64,000 bases of DNA from Porphyromonas macacae DSM 20710 = JCM 13914 (GCF_000379945.1 NZ_KB904124.1:372001-436000); one strand, 5' to 3'; positions 49,440 through 59,396 are shown, numbered from the stretch's first letter. A program made the numbers and translations. Notes: generated from the sequence alone by a model not told the origin.

Positions 49440-49447
49440 CAAAAATA
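49440..49447 (-). promoter_or_regulatory. promoter -7 box of the AI-2E family gene
   Basis: TATTTTTG on the minus strand, 50 nt upstream of the ATG. Confidence 0.4.
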
Positions 49448-49634
49448 ATTAAATATATTGCGAAAGGCTATACGAAAGATATTCGATTTTTCACCGGAGT
49501 AGTACATGTAACCGATATTGTTTTTCTGATTGGATTTTACTGCTACGCCGTTCCTGCCGGAAAGATTGTGCGGATTTTGTTTTACCGTAATAAACGGATA
49601 GATTTGTAAAGGATACAATGAAAATAAAAACAGT

Positions 49635-50021
49635 ATGACAAAGGAAAAAATAAAATCCCGGTTCGATCATTTCAACTTCAATGTTCTCGACCTTGAAAGA
49701 AGTCTTGAGTTTTACCGGAAAGCGCTTGGTCTGAAAGAGGTTCGGCGTAAAGAAGCGACGGACGGCTCTTTTATTCTCGTTTATTTGGGGGATGGAGAAA
49801 CTGGTTTTACGCTTGAACTTACCTGGTTGCGTGACCGTCATGAACCATATAACCTCGGTGACCTCGAGTTCCATCTTTGTATGCGTGTACCCGGAGATTA
49901 TGACCAATGGCGTGCATATCATAAGGAAATGGGCTGTGTATGCTACGAAAACGAAGCCATGGGGCTGTATTTTATCCATGACCCCGACGGCTACTGGATA
50001 GAAATCCTTCCTCTGAAATAA
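49635..50021 (+). CDS. glyoxalase I-fold (VOC) protein, probable lactoylglutathione lyase
   Basis: A 128-residue VOC-superfamily metalloprotein. It has FDHFNFNVLDLERSLEFYRK at the start (metal-ligand His), LGDGETGFTLELT (Glu), EFHLCMRV (His) and YFIHDPDGYWIEILP with the final Glu: the four ligands of glyoxalase I. It would detoxify methylglyoxal as a thiol hemithioacetal, the thiol being unknown in a Bacteroidales cell. Monocistronic; a small inverted repeat AGGCCG/CGGCCT at 50115-50133 lies downstream. Confidence 0.85.
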   Translation: MTKEKIKSRFDHFNFNVLDLERSLEFYRKALGLKEVRRKEATDGSFILVYLGDGETGFTLELTWLRDRHEPYNLGDLEFHLCMRVPGDYDQWRAYHKEMGCVCYENEAMGLYFIHDPDGYWIEILPLK

Positions 50022-50204
50022 CTTGCTCGTCGGATCGCCGACGGATGCAAACCGTTTCCTCTCTTTCGGCCAATTCAAGTACTATGCTGCAAGGAGGCTA
50101 ACTTTTCTAACGAAAGGCCGTTTTCTTCGGCCTATATGAGGGATTGGTTCGTATGCACGCAAAGTATTCTTTATCTTAGTTACGTAGCAAGCGAATAGAG
50201 CAGT

Positions 50205-51056
50205 ATGTTTGAACGTCTTTATGTTTTGTCGATGGGGATAGCTTCGCTGGAGGATCAGCGCAGGCTGGTGCTCTTGCTGCTGATACTGTCTGTGACGGCT
50301 TTAATCCTGATGCTGGTATCGCTGAGACGTCAACTGCGCAAGCGTACGAACCAGCTATTGCGCTCGGAGCAGGCTTTTTTCGGCATGGTGCACGATCTGA
50401 AGACGCCGCTGGCGGCAGCGTATGCCGATCTGCGTCACCTGAGCGAGACGGAAACGGATTTGGATAAGGCCCTGGCATTGGAAGACAGTGCGGAGCGCAT
50501 CAACCTGATTAGCGATAAGGTCAAGCGTTTGCTCAAATTGCCCAGATTGCTTCAGGATGGGAAGATTTCCGACGCTCAGGAGTTCAATTTGCTGTCTCTG
50601 CTCGTTCCCGTGGAATCGGAACTGGAAGTCAGTTATCCCGAAAAGCACATCGAATTCGTTCATGCCGTATCCCCGGAGTTGGTTATCAAAGCCCCCAAAG
50701 AAGAGGTAGAGGCACTGATGCGTATTCTCATGGAGAATGCCGTAAAATACAGTGGAGAGGAGCCGGTGGTTACCCTGTCGGTTCATGATCCTGCCGGTCA
50801 ATGCGCGGTGCTGGTTCAGGACAACGGCCCCGGATTGGGTATCGAAACGAATAACTATTGGATAAGGCTGACGGCCGGAACCATGCCCCGTGAGGTGAGT
50901 GGAAACGGTATAGGACTTCTGTATGCCATAAGGCTGGCAGAAGATATGAAAGCAGTGCTGATGTGTAAAAGTACACAACAGGGAACTTCCATGGCTTTAG
51001 TACTCAAACCTCAGCAACGCAAAAAACGGCTTCGGGATATATGGACAAGACAATAA
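50205..51056 (+). CDS. sensor histidine kinase with no extracellular domain
   Basis: A 283-residue HisKA-type kinase. One membrane helix (about 21-40) follows a 20-residue start, then the H box MVHDLKTPLAA with H63, a short dimerisation helix pair, and the ATPase with N box ILMENAVKYSG, G1 DNGPGLG and G2 GNGIGLLYAIR. There is no periplasmic sensor loop, PAS or HAMP domain, so the signal must act through the membrane or the cytoplasm. Its end overlaps the response regulator by 16 nt. Confidence 0.9.
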   Translation: MFERLYVLSMGIASLEDQRRLVLLLLILSVTALILMLVSLRRQLRKRTNQLLRSEQAFFGMVHDLKTPLAAAYADLRHLSETETDLDKALALEDSAERINLISDKVKRLLKLPRLLQDGKISDAQEFNLLSLLVPVESELEVSYPEKHIEFVHAVSPELVIKAPKEEVEALMRILMENAVKYSGEEPVVTLSVHDPAGQCAVLVQDNGPGLGIETNNYWIRLTAGTMPREVSGNGIGLLYAIRLAEDMKAVLMCKSTQQGTSMALVLKPQQRKKRLRDIWTRQ

Positions 51057-51757
51057 AAATATTGATCGTAGACGACGATGTAGTTTTGGTGAAAACGCTT
51101 TGCAAGCAACTTTGCGAAGCAGGAATGAGTACGTATGGTTTGAATGATCCGGTTCTGATATTGGATGCCATAGAGCGGGTTCGACCCAATCTGCTTTTTC
51201 TGGACATAGACCTGAACGGACAGAGCGGCATCGAGATATGCCGGAGGGTGAAGGAGCATTCGCCGGAATTGCCTTTGATTTTTATATCCAGTCAGTTGAG
51301 CCCCGAAATAAAAACCGCAGCTATCGAGGCCGGAGGTCTGGCATACGTGGATAAACCTCTTACCGCTCATTTGCTGGCAGCTTATGCCCGCAGGTATGCA
51401 GCAGAATGGGGAGAGAAACCGGAGGAAAAGGCGGGTGATACGAACCGGGTAACTATGGGAGCCATAGAGATCGATTTTCGAGAGCGCTTACTGCTTTTTC
51501 CCGATGGGTCGATGCGAGACTTAAGCCCTATGCAGACGACCGTATTGCGTTATTTAACCGCACATGCCGGAGAAACGGTAAGTAAAGAAGATCTTTCTTA
51601 CGAAGTATGGCGTAGCCGTGATATGATTAAGAGCCGGGAGCAGAGTTTGCATAATACGATTCATCGCTTACGGGTAATGCTTTCCGTCGAACCCGCATTA
51701 ACAATTACCAATGTGCGCGGATACGGTTATATTCTGGAAACACCTGTAAAAATTTAG
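51041..51757 (+). CDS. OmpR-type response regulator
   Basis: A 238-residue regulator: receiver domain with acidic pocket D11-D13, phospho-acceptor D55 in LLFLDIDLNG and K105 in VDKPL; a linker; then a winged-helix DNA-binding domain (about 150-238: GSMRDLSPMQTTVLRYLTAH, LSYEVWRSRDMIKSREQSLH, NTIHRLR, VRGYGYIL). It is the partner of the overlapping kinase gene. Targets are not visible; no obvious direct-repeat operator was found in neighbouring promoters. Confidence 0.92.
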   Translation: MDKTIKILIVDDDVVLVKTLCKQLCEAGMSTYGLNDPVLILDAIERVRPNLLFLDIDLNGQSGIEICRRVKEHSPELPLIFISSQLSPEIKTAAIEAGGLAYVDKPLTAHLLAAYARRYAAEWGEKPEEKAGDTNRVTMGAIEIDFRERLLLFPDGSMRDLSPMQTTVLRYLTAHAGETVSKEDLSYEVWRSRDMIKSREQSLHNTIHRLRVMLSVEPALTITNVRGYGYILETPVKI

Positions 51758-51873
51758 TTCTTCTTTTATCCATTAAAGTGCTGGCAAACAAGGCAAAAAC
51801 CGGTTGATTTTGAACTTATTCGAGGCTAAAATGATTATAGAAGAAAACGTATTAACCTTTAATTATTTATCGA

Positions 51874-53541
51874 ATGAAATCGGATATCGAAATAGCCAGA
51901 GGCGTAACTCTAAAACCCATCGAAGAGGTGGCAGCTACCATCGGCATTCCCGAGCAGGCTTTGGAACATTACGGGCATCATATTGCGAAAGTGCCATTGG
52001 AACAACTCAAAAATAAAAAACAAAAAGGCAAACTGATTTTAGTTACGGCTATCACGCCTACGAAAACGGGTGTGGGAAAGACCACTGTTTCCGTGGGCTT
52101 GTCGTTGGGGCTTAACCGCATTGGAAAGAAGGCCATCGTGGCTTTGCGCGAACCCTCTCTGGGGCCCTGTTTCGGTATGAAAGGAGGAGCTGCCGGAGGC
52201 GGATACGCACAGGTGTTGCCGATGGAAAATATAAACTTGCACTTCACGGGAGATTTCCATGCGGTCACGTCGGCGCACAACATGATCACTGCTTTGCTGG
52301 ATAACTATATGTATCAGAATCGTAACAACCTTCAGCGCAATCTTTCCGAGGTTACCTGGAAACGCGTGCTGGATGTGAACGACCGCTCTCTGAGAAATGT
52401 TGTCTCAGGGTTAGGTGGCAGAGTAAATGGTATAACCTGCGAGACCGGTTTCGATATCACTCCTGCCTCGGAGATTATGGCTATTCTCTGTTTGGCTAAC
52501 GATATGGATGACCTGAAGAGACGTATTGAAAACGTTGTATTGGGCTATACTGTAAAAGGAGCTCCGTTTACCGTTAAGGATCTGGGTGTGGCCGGAGCTA
52601 TTACCGTATTGCTGAAAGATGCCATTAAACCCAATTTAGTGCAAACAACAGAGAATACGCCTGCTTTTGTACATGGCGGTCCGTTTGCCAACATTGCACA
52701 TGGCGCAAACTCTGTTCTTGCTACGAAAATGGCGCTTGCCTATGGTGAATATGTCGTTACCGAAGCGGGTTTCGGTGCAGATCTGGGTGCCGAGAAGTTT
52801 TTCAATATCAAGAGCCGTATGGCCGGTCTCAATCCCGATCTGACTGTTTTGGTTGTAACCGTAGGCGGTTTGAAACTCAACGGAGGTACGCGGGAGGAAG
52901 ATCTTAAGCAGCCTGATGTGAATGGTCTGCGCCGTGGTTTGAAGAATCTGGACAGACATGTAGCCAATTTGCAGAAGTTCGGACAAACGGTGATAGTGGC
53001 TTTCAACCGTTTTACTTCGGATACATCTCAGGAGATTTCAGTTATTGCAGATCACTGTAAAGAGTTGGGTATCGGTTTTGCCATCAATAATGCTTTTGCC
53101 GAGGGTGGTCCGGGTGCGGAGGAGCTGGCGCATCTGGTTGTCGATACGATTGAGAAGAACCCGTCTAAACCGCTGAAGTTCACTTATGATTTGAATGACT
53201 CGATCGAAGTGAAAGCGAATAAGGTGGCTAAGGAAATTTACGATGCCGGCTGCGTTACGTTTACGACCGGAGCGAAGAAAAAACTGAAAGATATCGAAGC
53301 CATGGGGTTGGGCCATTTGCCTATCTGTATCGCTAAAACGCAATACTCGTTTACACAGGATCCGAAAGCCGTTGGAGACCTCCATGGTTTCGAACTTGAG
53401 GTTTCCGATGTCGTTATCAATGCCGGAGCCGAAATGATTGTACTGATTATGGGGTCTATTATGCGTATGCCGGGTTTGCCTAAACATCCTTCTGCTTTGG
53501 GTATTGATATTGTAGACGGGCAAATCGAAGGTTTGAGTTAA
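51874..53541 (+). CDS. fhs: formate--tetrahydrofolate ligase
   Basis: A 555-residue enzyme that makes 10-formyl-tetrahydrofolate from formate and ATP. Seen: the P-loop [20 protein letters not shown] (about residues 61-80), [38 protein letters not shown], and TVRALK-like [17 protein letters not shown]-terminal [20 protein letters not shown] is conserved. It feeds one-carbon units for purines from fermentative formate. Followed by a MITE-like element. Confidence 0.97.
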   Translation: MKSDIEIARGVTLKPIEEVAATIGIPEQALEHYGHHIAKVPLEQLKNKKQKGKLILVTAITPTKTGVGKTTVSVGLSLGLNRIGKKAIVALREPSLGPCFGMKGGAAGGGYAQVLPMENINLHFTGDFHAVTSAHNMITALLDNYMYQNRNNLQRNLSEVTWKRVLDVNDRSLRNVVSGLGGRVNGITCETGFDITPASEIMAILCLANDMDDLKRRIENVVLGYTVKGAPFTVKDLGVAGAITVLLKDAIKPNLVQTTENTPAFVHGGPFANIAHGANSVLATKMALAYGEYVVTEAGFGADLGAEKFFNIKSRMAGLNPDLTVLVVTVGGLKLNGGTREEDLKQPDVNGLRRGLKNLDRHVANLQKFGQTVIVAFNRFTSDTSQEISVIADHCKELGIGFAINNAFAEGGPGAEELAHLVVDTIEKNPSKPLKFTYDLNDSIEVKANKVAKEIYDAGCVTFTTGAKKKLKDIEAMGLGHLPICIAKTQYSFTQDPKAVGDLHGFELEVSDVVINAGAEMIVLIMGSIMRMPGLPKHPSALGIDIVDGQIEGLS

Positions 53542-53590
53542 GCAATTTTCTGTAAAGTTTTGTTTCGACACACTGTTAAAAGAAAGGAGC

Positions 53591-53750
53591 TGTGTCAAAA
53601 CATGGAATTGGGAGAAATCTCCTTTCATATCCATAGTTACCGCCCTTTCTAACCCAATAAAACAATCGCTATCATTGAGTTTTCAGCTCTTTGATAGCGA
53701 TTGTTCTTTACAAATGACAGTTGATTTAGGGAGAATGGAGTTTTGACACA
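53591..53750. mobile_element. MITE-like element or insertion-sequence remnant
   Basis: A 160-bp segment bounded by the perfect 11-bp inverted repeats TGTGTCAAAAC (53591-53601) and GTTTTGACACA (53740-53750). GTGTCAAAA-type ends are common in Bacteroidota insertion sequences. Inside is a second, 14-bp perfect inverted repeat (53661-53705). No coding sequence. It lies between convergent fhs and yqeY. A partial match to the same end motif (GTTTTG..CGACACAC, 53558-53573) lies just outside. No clear target-site duplication was seen. Confidence 0.5.
53661..53705. terminator. long hairpin between fhs and yqeY
   Basis: Perfect AACAATCGCTATCA / TGATAGCGATTGTT with a 17-nt loop, flanked by AA and TTCTTT. 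It lies inside the MITE-like element and could terminate transcription from both convergent genes. Confidence 0.6.
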
Positions 53751-53789
53751 CCCCCTTTTTGTTGAAGTGAATTTTTTGCTGTGAAAACT

Positions 53790-54242
53790 CTAAGCGTTAA
53801 GCAGTTCTTTCACAACCTCGCTGATCAGTTTACCTTCGGCTTTTCCCGCCAGTTCTTTTTGGGCGGCACCGATAACACGCCCCATTTGTTTAGCATCGGA
53901 AACGCCGAGTTTTTCAATCAAAGTCTTGATGATGGGCATTAACTCTTCGCGGGAAAGCTGTTTGGGCAGATAGGCCGACAGAGCTTCGGCTTCGGCCAAC
54001 TCGGCTTCCGCCATTTCAGGTCTGTTGTTCTCTTTGAAAATAGCAGCCGATTCGTGTCGCTGCTTCACCATTTTCTGAATGATTTTCAGTGCCTGTTCAT
54101 CGCTTAGTTCGCCGCTTGCTCCTTTGGCGGTTTTGGCTTCCAGAAATTCTTTCTTTACTCCGCGCAGCGCTTCGAGACGCACTTTGTCCCGTGCCAGCAT
54201 GGCTTCTTTGATGCCATTGCTGATTTCGTCAAATAAAGACAT
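53790..54242 (-). CDS. GatB/YqeY domain protein
   Basis: A 150-residue YqeY-family protein: the helical tRNA-binding tail domain of amidotransferase subunit GatB as a free protein. It shows MLARDKVRLEALRGVKKEFL, EQALKIIQKMVKQRHESAAI and the tail KQMGRVIGAAQKELAGKAEGK. Its precise role is unknown; binding to tRNA or tRNA-like molecules is inferred from the family. It follows ftsZ after 41 nt on the same strand, so it is probably the last gene of the murC-ftsQAZ unit. Confidence 0.92.
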   Translation of the reverse strand: MSLFDEISNGIKEAMLARDKVRLEALRGVKKEFLEAKTAKGASGELSDEQALKIIQKMVKQRHESAAIFKENNRPEMAEAELAEAEALSAYLPKQLSREELMPIIKTLIEKLGVSDAKQMGRVIGAAQKELAGKAEGKLISEVVKELLNA

Positions 54243-54283
54243 ATATTTTTCCCTTTCTTTTGGTTTGTTCTTAAATCAGGTTC

Positions 54284-55666
54284 TTAAAACTTAATGGTCT
54301 GATAGGAGTTTCCCGGGCTGCTTTCCGATCTGCCGTTCCGCGAGCCTGTATCCATGGCATTTCCGCCCGTCGTTCCCGGGAACTTACCCGCATTTGCTGC
54401 TTTGCGGCTTCTCACTTCTTCTATCGGCTTGTTATTGCGGTTCAGCGTAGGCGTCTCTTCCATGATGCCGATGATGTCCTCATCATCCAGCTCGCTGATC
54501 TTGAGCAGAGTCGGTTTGAATATTTTACGTTCCAGATTGTCCGTACCGTAGTAGTCGCTGATCAGTTCGTTCTCCTCTTTGATACGGGAAATATCATCGT
54601 TGTTAGAGCTTAATGTGTTGATGAGGTTGTTATCCTTGTCCGTAGAGGATGAACTCTGGATGCTCTTCGTGGTCGTATCGAGGTCGAAGCCCGAGGCCAA
54701 AACCGTAACCGCCACTTTTTGTCCAAGACTGTCGTCCGTACTCAATCCCCAGATATTGTCGAATCCGGTCTCGATTTTATTTGTAAACTCGTTGATCGGA
54801 TCAAGCTCTTCGGTGATAAGCGGCGCTTCGTTAGACTGGTAGATATTGATCAGCACCTTACGTGCTTTGTAGATATTGTTGTTATTCAGCAACGGAGAGT
54901 TCAGCGCTTCGTCTATAGCCTTCTGCATACGGTTTTCTCCTTCTCCGTAGCCGGTGCTGATGATGGCCACTCCTCCGTTCTTCAGCGTTGTTTTAACGTC
55001 CTCGAAGTCCAGGTTTATCCGTCCCGGGCGGGTAATCATGTCGGAGATGCCGCGTGCCGCATTGGTCAATGTTTCGTCTGCCTTGTCGAACGCGTTATCC
55101 AGTCTTAAATCCTGATAAATGTTGCGCAGCCGTTCGTTATTGACCACCAGCAGGGCATCCACGTTTTCGCGCATCTCTTTGACGCCTCGCAATGCCTGCA
55201 AAATCTTATTACGTCCTTCAAAGAGAAAGGGAATGGTGATGATGCCCACAGTGAGCAGCCCCGCATCCATGGCTATTCGTCCGATAACGGGTGCTGCACC
55301 TGTACCTGTGCCACCACCCATACCGGCTGTGAGGAATACCATTTGCGTGCCGTCCGAAGTCAGGGCTTCCTTGATTTCTTCTCGGCTCGATTCGGCCGCT
55401 TCCTGTGCTCGTTCGGGGCGGTTGCCCGCACCTAATCCGCGGGTGATGTCAGGACCCAGAACCAGTTGGTTGGGCACTTTACTCTTGCGTAAAGCCTGCA
55501 TATCGGTGTTGCATAGCAGAAAAGTCACATCCTTGACTGATCCGCCGGCAAACATGGTTTCCACGGCATTACCGCCGCCACCCCCTACACCAACGACTTT
55601 GATGATGGGTTTCATCTCGGATTGGTCGTAGTCGAAATCTAATAATTTGTTGTTGTCGTCTTGCAT
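54284..55666 (-). CDS. ftsZ: cell division protein FtsZ
   Basis: A 460-residue tubulin-like GTPase that polymerises into the division ring. Seen: VVGVGGGGGNAVETM at the start, the tubulin signature MGGGTGTGAAPVIG, the NFDFEDV-like NLDFEDVKTTL of the T7 loop region, and a C-terminal linker of ~110 residues rich in N, R, S and G ending in SYQTIKF. The typical D-I-P-x-F/Y-L FtsA-binding peptide is not obvious at the end. Lies 15 nt after ftsA. Confidence 0.98.
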   Translation of the reverse strand: MQDDNNKLLDFDYDQSEMKPIIKVVGVGGGGGNAVETMFAGGSVKDVTFLLCNTDMQALRKSKVPNQLVLGPDITRGLGAGNRPERAQEAAESSREEIKEALTSDGTQMVFLTAGMGGGTGTGAAPVIGRIAMDAGLLTVGIITIPFLFEGRNKILQALRGVKEMRENVDALLVVNNERLRNIYQDLRLDNAFDKADETLTNAARGISDMITRPGRINLDFEDVKTTLKNGGVAIISTGYGEGENRMQKAIDEALNSPLLNNNNIYKARKVLINIYQSNEAPLITEELDPINEFTNKIETGFDNIWGLSTDDSLGQKVAVTVLASGFDLDTTTKSIQSSSSTDKDNNLINTLSSNNDDISRIKEENELISDYYGTDNLERKIFKPTLLKISELDDEDIIGIMEETPTLNRNNKPIEEVRSRKAANAGKFPGTTGGNAMDTGSRNGRSESSPGNSYQTIKF

Positions 55667-55681
55667 AGTCCGGAAATGTGT

Positions 55682-57178
55682 TTATCTGTTATCTTCCTCA
55701 TCTTCATCGGCATTGAAGAGATCCGAAAGTCTATTGCCGAAATTGCGCAGTCCTTTTGCAAAGGTCAGAGCGCTGCGGTGTCTGGGTCTTGCTTCTTCTT
55801 TATCTTCTTCGTCCGTTTTTTCGAATCTCTGCCTTTCTGTTTGCTTGGGCTGCTGCGGTTTTTGGGGATGGCCGTTTTCATTCTCAACCGTAACGGTTAT
55901 TACTTTGTCCGTATTGTTAAGATCCAGACTGTCCGTCTCCTCCTCCATCGTTGCTTTGGCGTCCTTTTCGTCGTAGTCGGCTTCATTGTACAGCTCGCTT
56001 AGCGATTTCTCCTTGTAGTTGACGCAGTTTTTCTCTGCCATGGCAAGCAGTGCAATGGCTGTCAGATACCGATCGCTTTCGTTTTTACGGAGGATGTCGC
56101 TCGTTTCATCGACAAGATCTCTGCGTATGGATGCATACCTGAACGGATCGAAATACTCTCTTAGCTGTTGTATATAACCGTCTATTTTGATAGCCCCGCC
56201 CGTCATGATGAGTCCGGCGCCCAGTTTTTCTTCGTAGCCCGACTCTTTGATCAGGTTGATATAGTTGTAAGTGATTTCATTCATTCGTGCAGCCACCAGT
56301 TGATTGATGTCCTGCTGTCTGATTTTTCGCTCCGTCATCTGGTCTGCCGAACTGATGGTTACGATGCGGTCCCGTATACCTTCAAGCATCATGGAGCTGT
56401 TGGAAATTTTCAATGCCTCGGCATCCGGCTCCACAAGCCTCAGACTGGTCAGGTCGCGTGTTACGTTTTGCCCGCCGAAAGGCAATACATATAAAGCTGC
56501 CAGCAATCTGTTGTTGTAGATCGAAACCGTTGTGCAGCCGCCGCCCATATTGACGAATGCACAGCCGAGTGTGCGCTCCTCATTGCTCAGTACGGCTCTG
56601 GCTTCTGCAATCGGCGAAATCAGGATACCTGCCAGTTCCAGTTTCAGATGATTTTCAATAACGGTGTGTATGTTTGTTATGATATTCTTGCGCACGGTAA
56701 TGACCTGAAAGCAAACCTCGATACGTGAGCAGCGGATACCTTGCGGGTTCGTTTCGGGGCGTCCGTCCACATAGTATAAGGGGTCTGTTACCATGACTAC
56801 CGAAGCACCCTCGAAGTTTATGTTGTTAGCCTTTTCTCGTAGCTGCTCCAGATGATCCTGCGTGATGATTTCGCCTTCTTCTCCCAAGTCCATTTCTGTG
56901 GTGAAGGATCTGGATATCATGGATTGGCATCCCAGCCCTACGTATACCGATTTGATAGTCGTCTGTTCGTCCAAACGGCTGTTCAGGCTCTCGATTATTC
57001 TGCGCAACATCGTTGCCGTAGCATCGATGTTATAAATATAGCCATGGCGTATGCACCCCATAGACCGCTCCGTGTGTACTGCCACCGGGATAACGTGCCC
57101 GTCCGGCAGTTTGCTGCCCACAAGTCCTACGGTATAAGTGCTGCCCAAATCTATAACAACATACAATTCCTCTTTCAC
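55682..57178 (-). CDS. ftsA: cell division protein FtsA
   Basis: A 498-residue actin-like protein that tethers FtsZ to the membrane. N-terminal VVIDLGSTYTVGLVGSK is the phosphate-1 motif, GLIMTGGAIKIDGYIQQLRE the adenosine motif. The last ~100 residues are an extension with an acidic/Pro-Gln linker (PQKPQQPKQTERQ), ending in an amphipathic helix FAKGLRNFGNRLSDLF followed by acidic residues, the likely membrane-targeting sequence. Longer than E. coli FtsA, as usual in this phylum. ftsQ precedes it by 29 nt. Confidence 0.96.
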   Translation of the reverse strand: MKEELYVVIDLGSTYTVGLVGSKLPDGHVIPVAVHTERSMGCIRHGYIYNIDATATMLRRIIESLNSRLDEQTTIKSVYVGLGCQSMISRSFTTEMDLGEEGEIITQDHLEQLREKANNINFEGASVVMVTDPLYYVDGRPETNPQGIRCSRIEVCFQVITVRKNIITNIHTVIENHLKLELAGILISPIAEARAVLSNEERTLGCAFVNMGGGCTTVSIYNNRLLAALYVLPFGGQNVTRDLTSLRLVEPDAEALKISNSSMMLEGIRDRIVTISSADQMTERKIRQQDINQLVAARMNEITYNYINLIKESGYEEKLGAGLIMTGGAIKIDGYIQQLREYFDPFRYASIRRDLVDETSDILRKNESDRYLTAIALLAMAEKNCVNYKEKSLSELYNEADYDEKDAKATMEEETDSLDLNNTDKVITVTVENENGHPQKPQQPKQTERQRFEKTDEEDKEEARPRHRSALTFAKGLRNFGNRLSDLFNADEDEEDNR

Positions 57179-57207
57179 TGGCTCAATATTTTAAGATTAT
57201 TGTTTTT

Positions 57208-57981
57208 TTACTCCTTCGGCGAACCGATATGGGCCGGTGAGCCGTCAACCGATTTCGCTATGACCTGTCCGTTAAACTCCAAATTTAGCGATTTATATGC
57301 TTCCCATCCGACCCGGGGGATAACTTCGTCGCAGAAAGCGCGCAGGTTGTGCAGTTTGGTTCTCCATTTGGGTGTCGTTCCCATGATAATTTGCATTGTT
57401 CCCAACCTTGGCGTCAGAATGATGTTGCCATCCTTCCGAACATACACTTGTGTGAAAAAATTTTGCCAGTAACTGTCATTCTTGATGATTTTGATCAAGT
57501 CGTAAACAGCTCCCAAAGCATAGTCCCTCTCCACATGGCCGGTTACCAGCGGCACCTCTACGGCATAGCGCGGATTGCACGGGATAATCCCTCTGTCTGT
57601 GGAGATGTAGTAAACCGAATCTCCTGCCTGTACGATAAACATAGGGGATTTCTGCTCTATTTGCAACACCAGGCTTTTGGATACCGGAGAGAGATAGACC
57701 TGCGTATTGCTGAAAAGCGGATTTTTCCGCAAATTCTCTTCCACTTCGTAGATGTTTATCGTGCCTAACTCTTTACCCGGCAAGTCGAATTTCATCAGTT
57801 CCAACTCTTTTCGCACATCTTCCCGGGTCATGAAAGCAATCTGTCCGGATTTGCTGATCATCTCCACATCCACCCCGGAACATTTGCCCGAAGGCCGATG
57901 CCGGAGTGCGAAGTAGATCACTACGGACAAATATGCCAGCAGAAGGAAAAAGCCGATGATGTATAATATCTTTTTTATCAT
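57208..57981 (-). CDS. ftsQ: cell division protein FtsQ
   Basis: A 257-residue bitopic inner-membrane protein: one membrane helix (about 3-25), then a periplasmic POTRA-like domain starting VDVEMISKSGQIAFMTREDV and a beta domain with LILTPRLGTMQIIMGTTPKW. It links the early ring to septal wall synthesis. Identification rests on the topology and the position between murC and ftsA; sequence conservation of FtsQ is low. 12 nt after murC. Confidence 0.88.
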   Translation of the reverse strand: MIKKILYIIGFFLLLAYLSVVIYFALRHRPSGKCSGVDVEMISKSGQIAFMTREDVRKELELMKFDLPGKELGTINIYEVEENLRKNPLFSNTQVYLSPVSKSLVLQIEQKSPMFIVQAGDSVYYISTDRGIIPCNPRYAVEVPLVTGHVERDYALGAVYDLIKIIKNDSYWQNFFTQVYVRKDGNIILTPRLGTMQIIMGTTPKWRTKLHNLRAFCDEVIPRVGWEAYKSLNLEFNGQVIAKSVDGSPAHIGSPKE

Positions 57982-57993
57982 GGGACTTCGTTT

Positions 57994-59376
57994 TTACTTT
58001 ATGTTTTCCATCAGCAATTCCTTTACCGGCAAGACGAGACGATCTATGTTGCCTGCGCCCAGCATGATGATAATCCGTGGCAACTCTTTCAGGTGCCGGC
58101 TTAAAAATACGGTTAACTCTTCCCGGGGCAAAACCGCCATCGGCTTAAGGCTCATGTGGTCTGCGATCAACTGTGAGGTCACTCCCGGCATCGGCTCCTC
58201 GCGTGCCGGATAAATGTCTATCAGGATGGTTTGGTCTATCAGGTCGAGTGCCGATGCGAATTCACGATAGAAGTCTGCCGTGCGGCTGTACAGGTGTGGT
58301 TGGAAGATGCCTAAGATACGTTCGTTGGGGTACAGTTTGCGCACGGAGTTTAGCGAAGCCTGCAGTTCTTCGGGGTGATGCGCATAGTCGTCGATGAGTA
58401 CGAATCGCTCCGTGTTCAACACGCGGTCGAACCGTCTGTGGCTACCGGCGAAAGACGCGATCCCCGATTGCAGCTCTTGTATGTTCACCCCGTTCAGATA
58501 TGCCGCTGCCATCGCTGCCGTTGCATTCTCCACATTAATATAGAGCGGTACACCCAATTTGACAGCCAGCGGCGTACCGTTGTCGTCCGGATAATGCCAG
58601 CGGAAAGTCAGCTCGCCGTTTTCGGTGTCTATGTCCGTTGCATAGAAATCAGCCGGTTCATTCACCGCATAGGTCAGTGAGGTCACGCCCGGCTTTGTCC
58701 TGGGCGAAATAGCGATGCCTTTCTTCATGATCAGGTATCCGCCCGGCCGGATGAGGGCTGTAAAATGCTCGAAAGCCTCGCGGTACGCTTTGGGTGTACC
58801 GTAGATATCCAGATGATCCGGGTCGGCAGCCGTTATGATGGCCAGTGCCGGGGTCAGATGGTGAAAAGAGCGATCGAATTCATCCGCCTCCACGACCACC
58901 AGATCGCTCTTCTCCGAAAGCAGCAGATTCGTTTTGTAGTTATTGGCGATGCCGCCCAGAAAAGCATTGCAGTCCACATGGCTTTGTTTGAGCAGATGGG
59001 CAAGTATGGTGCTCGTTGTGGTTTTGCCGTGTGTGCCGGCTATGCAGAGCGCTTTTTCCATGCGTGTGATATCCCCTAAAATTTCAGCCCTCTTGACCAC
59101 ACGGTAGCCCTGTTCGATGAAGTACCGCAGTTGAGGGTGCGAAGAGGGCACCGCAGGCGTATAAACCACCGTGGTTTCTTCTCGTTTGGGAATTTGCGGT
59201 ACGATAGCATCCACGGCATCATCGAATGTTACTTGAATGCCTTCGGAAATTAACGCTTCTATCAAAGGGCTTGGTGTAAGATCGTATCCGGAAACCCGGT
59301 AGCCTTTGGCATGAAAATAGCGAGCCAAAGCACTCATACCGATTCCTCCGATACCAATAAAATATACTTGCTTCAT
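57994..59376 (-). CDS. murC: UDP-N-acetylmuramate--L-alanine ligase
   Basis: A 460-residue ligase that adds L-alanine to UDP-MurNAc in peptidoglycan synthesis. Seen: YFIGIGGIGMSALARYFHAK (UDP-binding), the ATP loop AGTHGKTTTSTILAHLL, VEADEFDRSFHHL and DDYAHHPEELQAS. First gene in the window of the minus-strand murC-ftsQ-ftsA-ftsZ block; the earlier dcw genes are not directly upstream, since a divergent holB follows. A TATCTTTG box lies 21 nt upstream. Confidence 0.97.
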   Translation of the reverse strand: MKQVYFIGIGGIGMSALARYFHAKGYRVSGYDLTPSPLIEALISEGIQVTFDDAVDAIVPQIPKREETTVVYTPAVPSSHPQLRYFIEQGYRVVKRAEILGDITRMEKALCIAGTHGKTTTSTILAHLLKQSHVDCNAFLGGIANNYKTNLLLSEKSDLVVVEADEFDRSFHHLTPALAIITAADPDHLDIYGTPKAYREAFEHFTALIRPGGYLIMKKGIAISPRTKPGVTSLTYAVNEPADFYATDIDTENGELTFRWHYPDDNGTPLAVKLGVPLYINVENATAAMAAAYLNGVNIQELQSGIASFAGSHRRFDRVLNTERFVLIDDYAHHPEELQASLNSVRKLYPNERILGIFQPHLYSRTADFYREFASALDLIDQTILIDIYPAREEPMPGVTSQLIADHMSLKPMAVLPREELTVFLSRHLKELPRIIIMLGAGNIDRLVLPVKELLMENIK

Positions 59377-59396
59377 GAGGCTTTTTTGTTTCGAAA

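Noticed and set aside
50101..50140. Hairpin AGGCCG/CGGCCT after the glyoxalase-fold gene as a terminator
   Set aside because: Stem is only 6 bp and no T-run follows.
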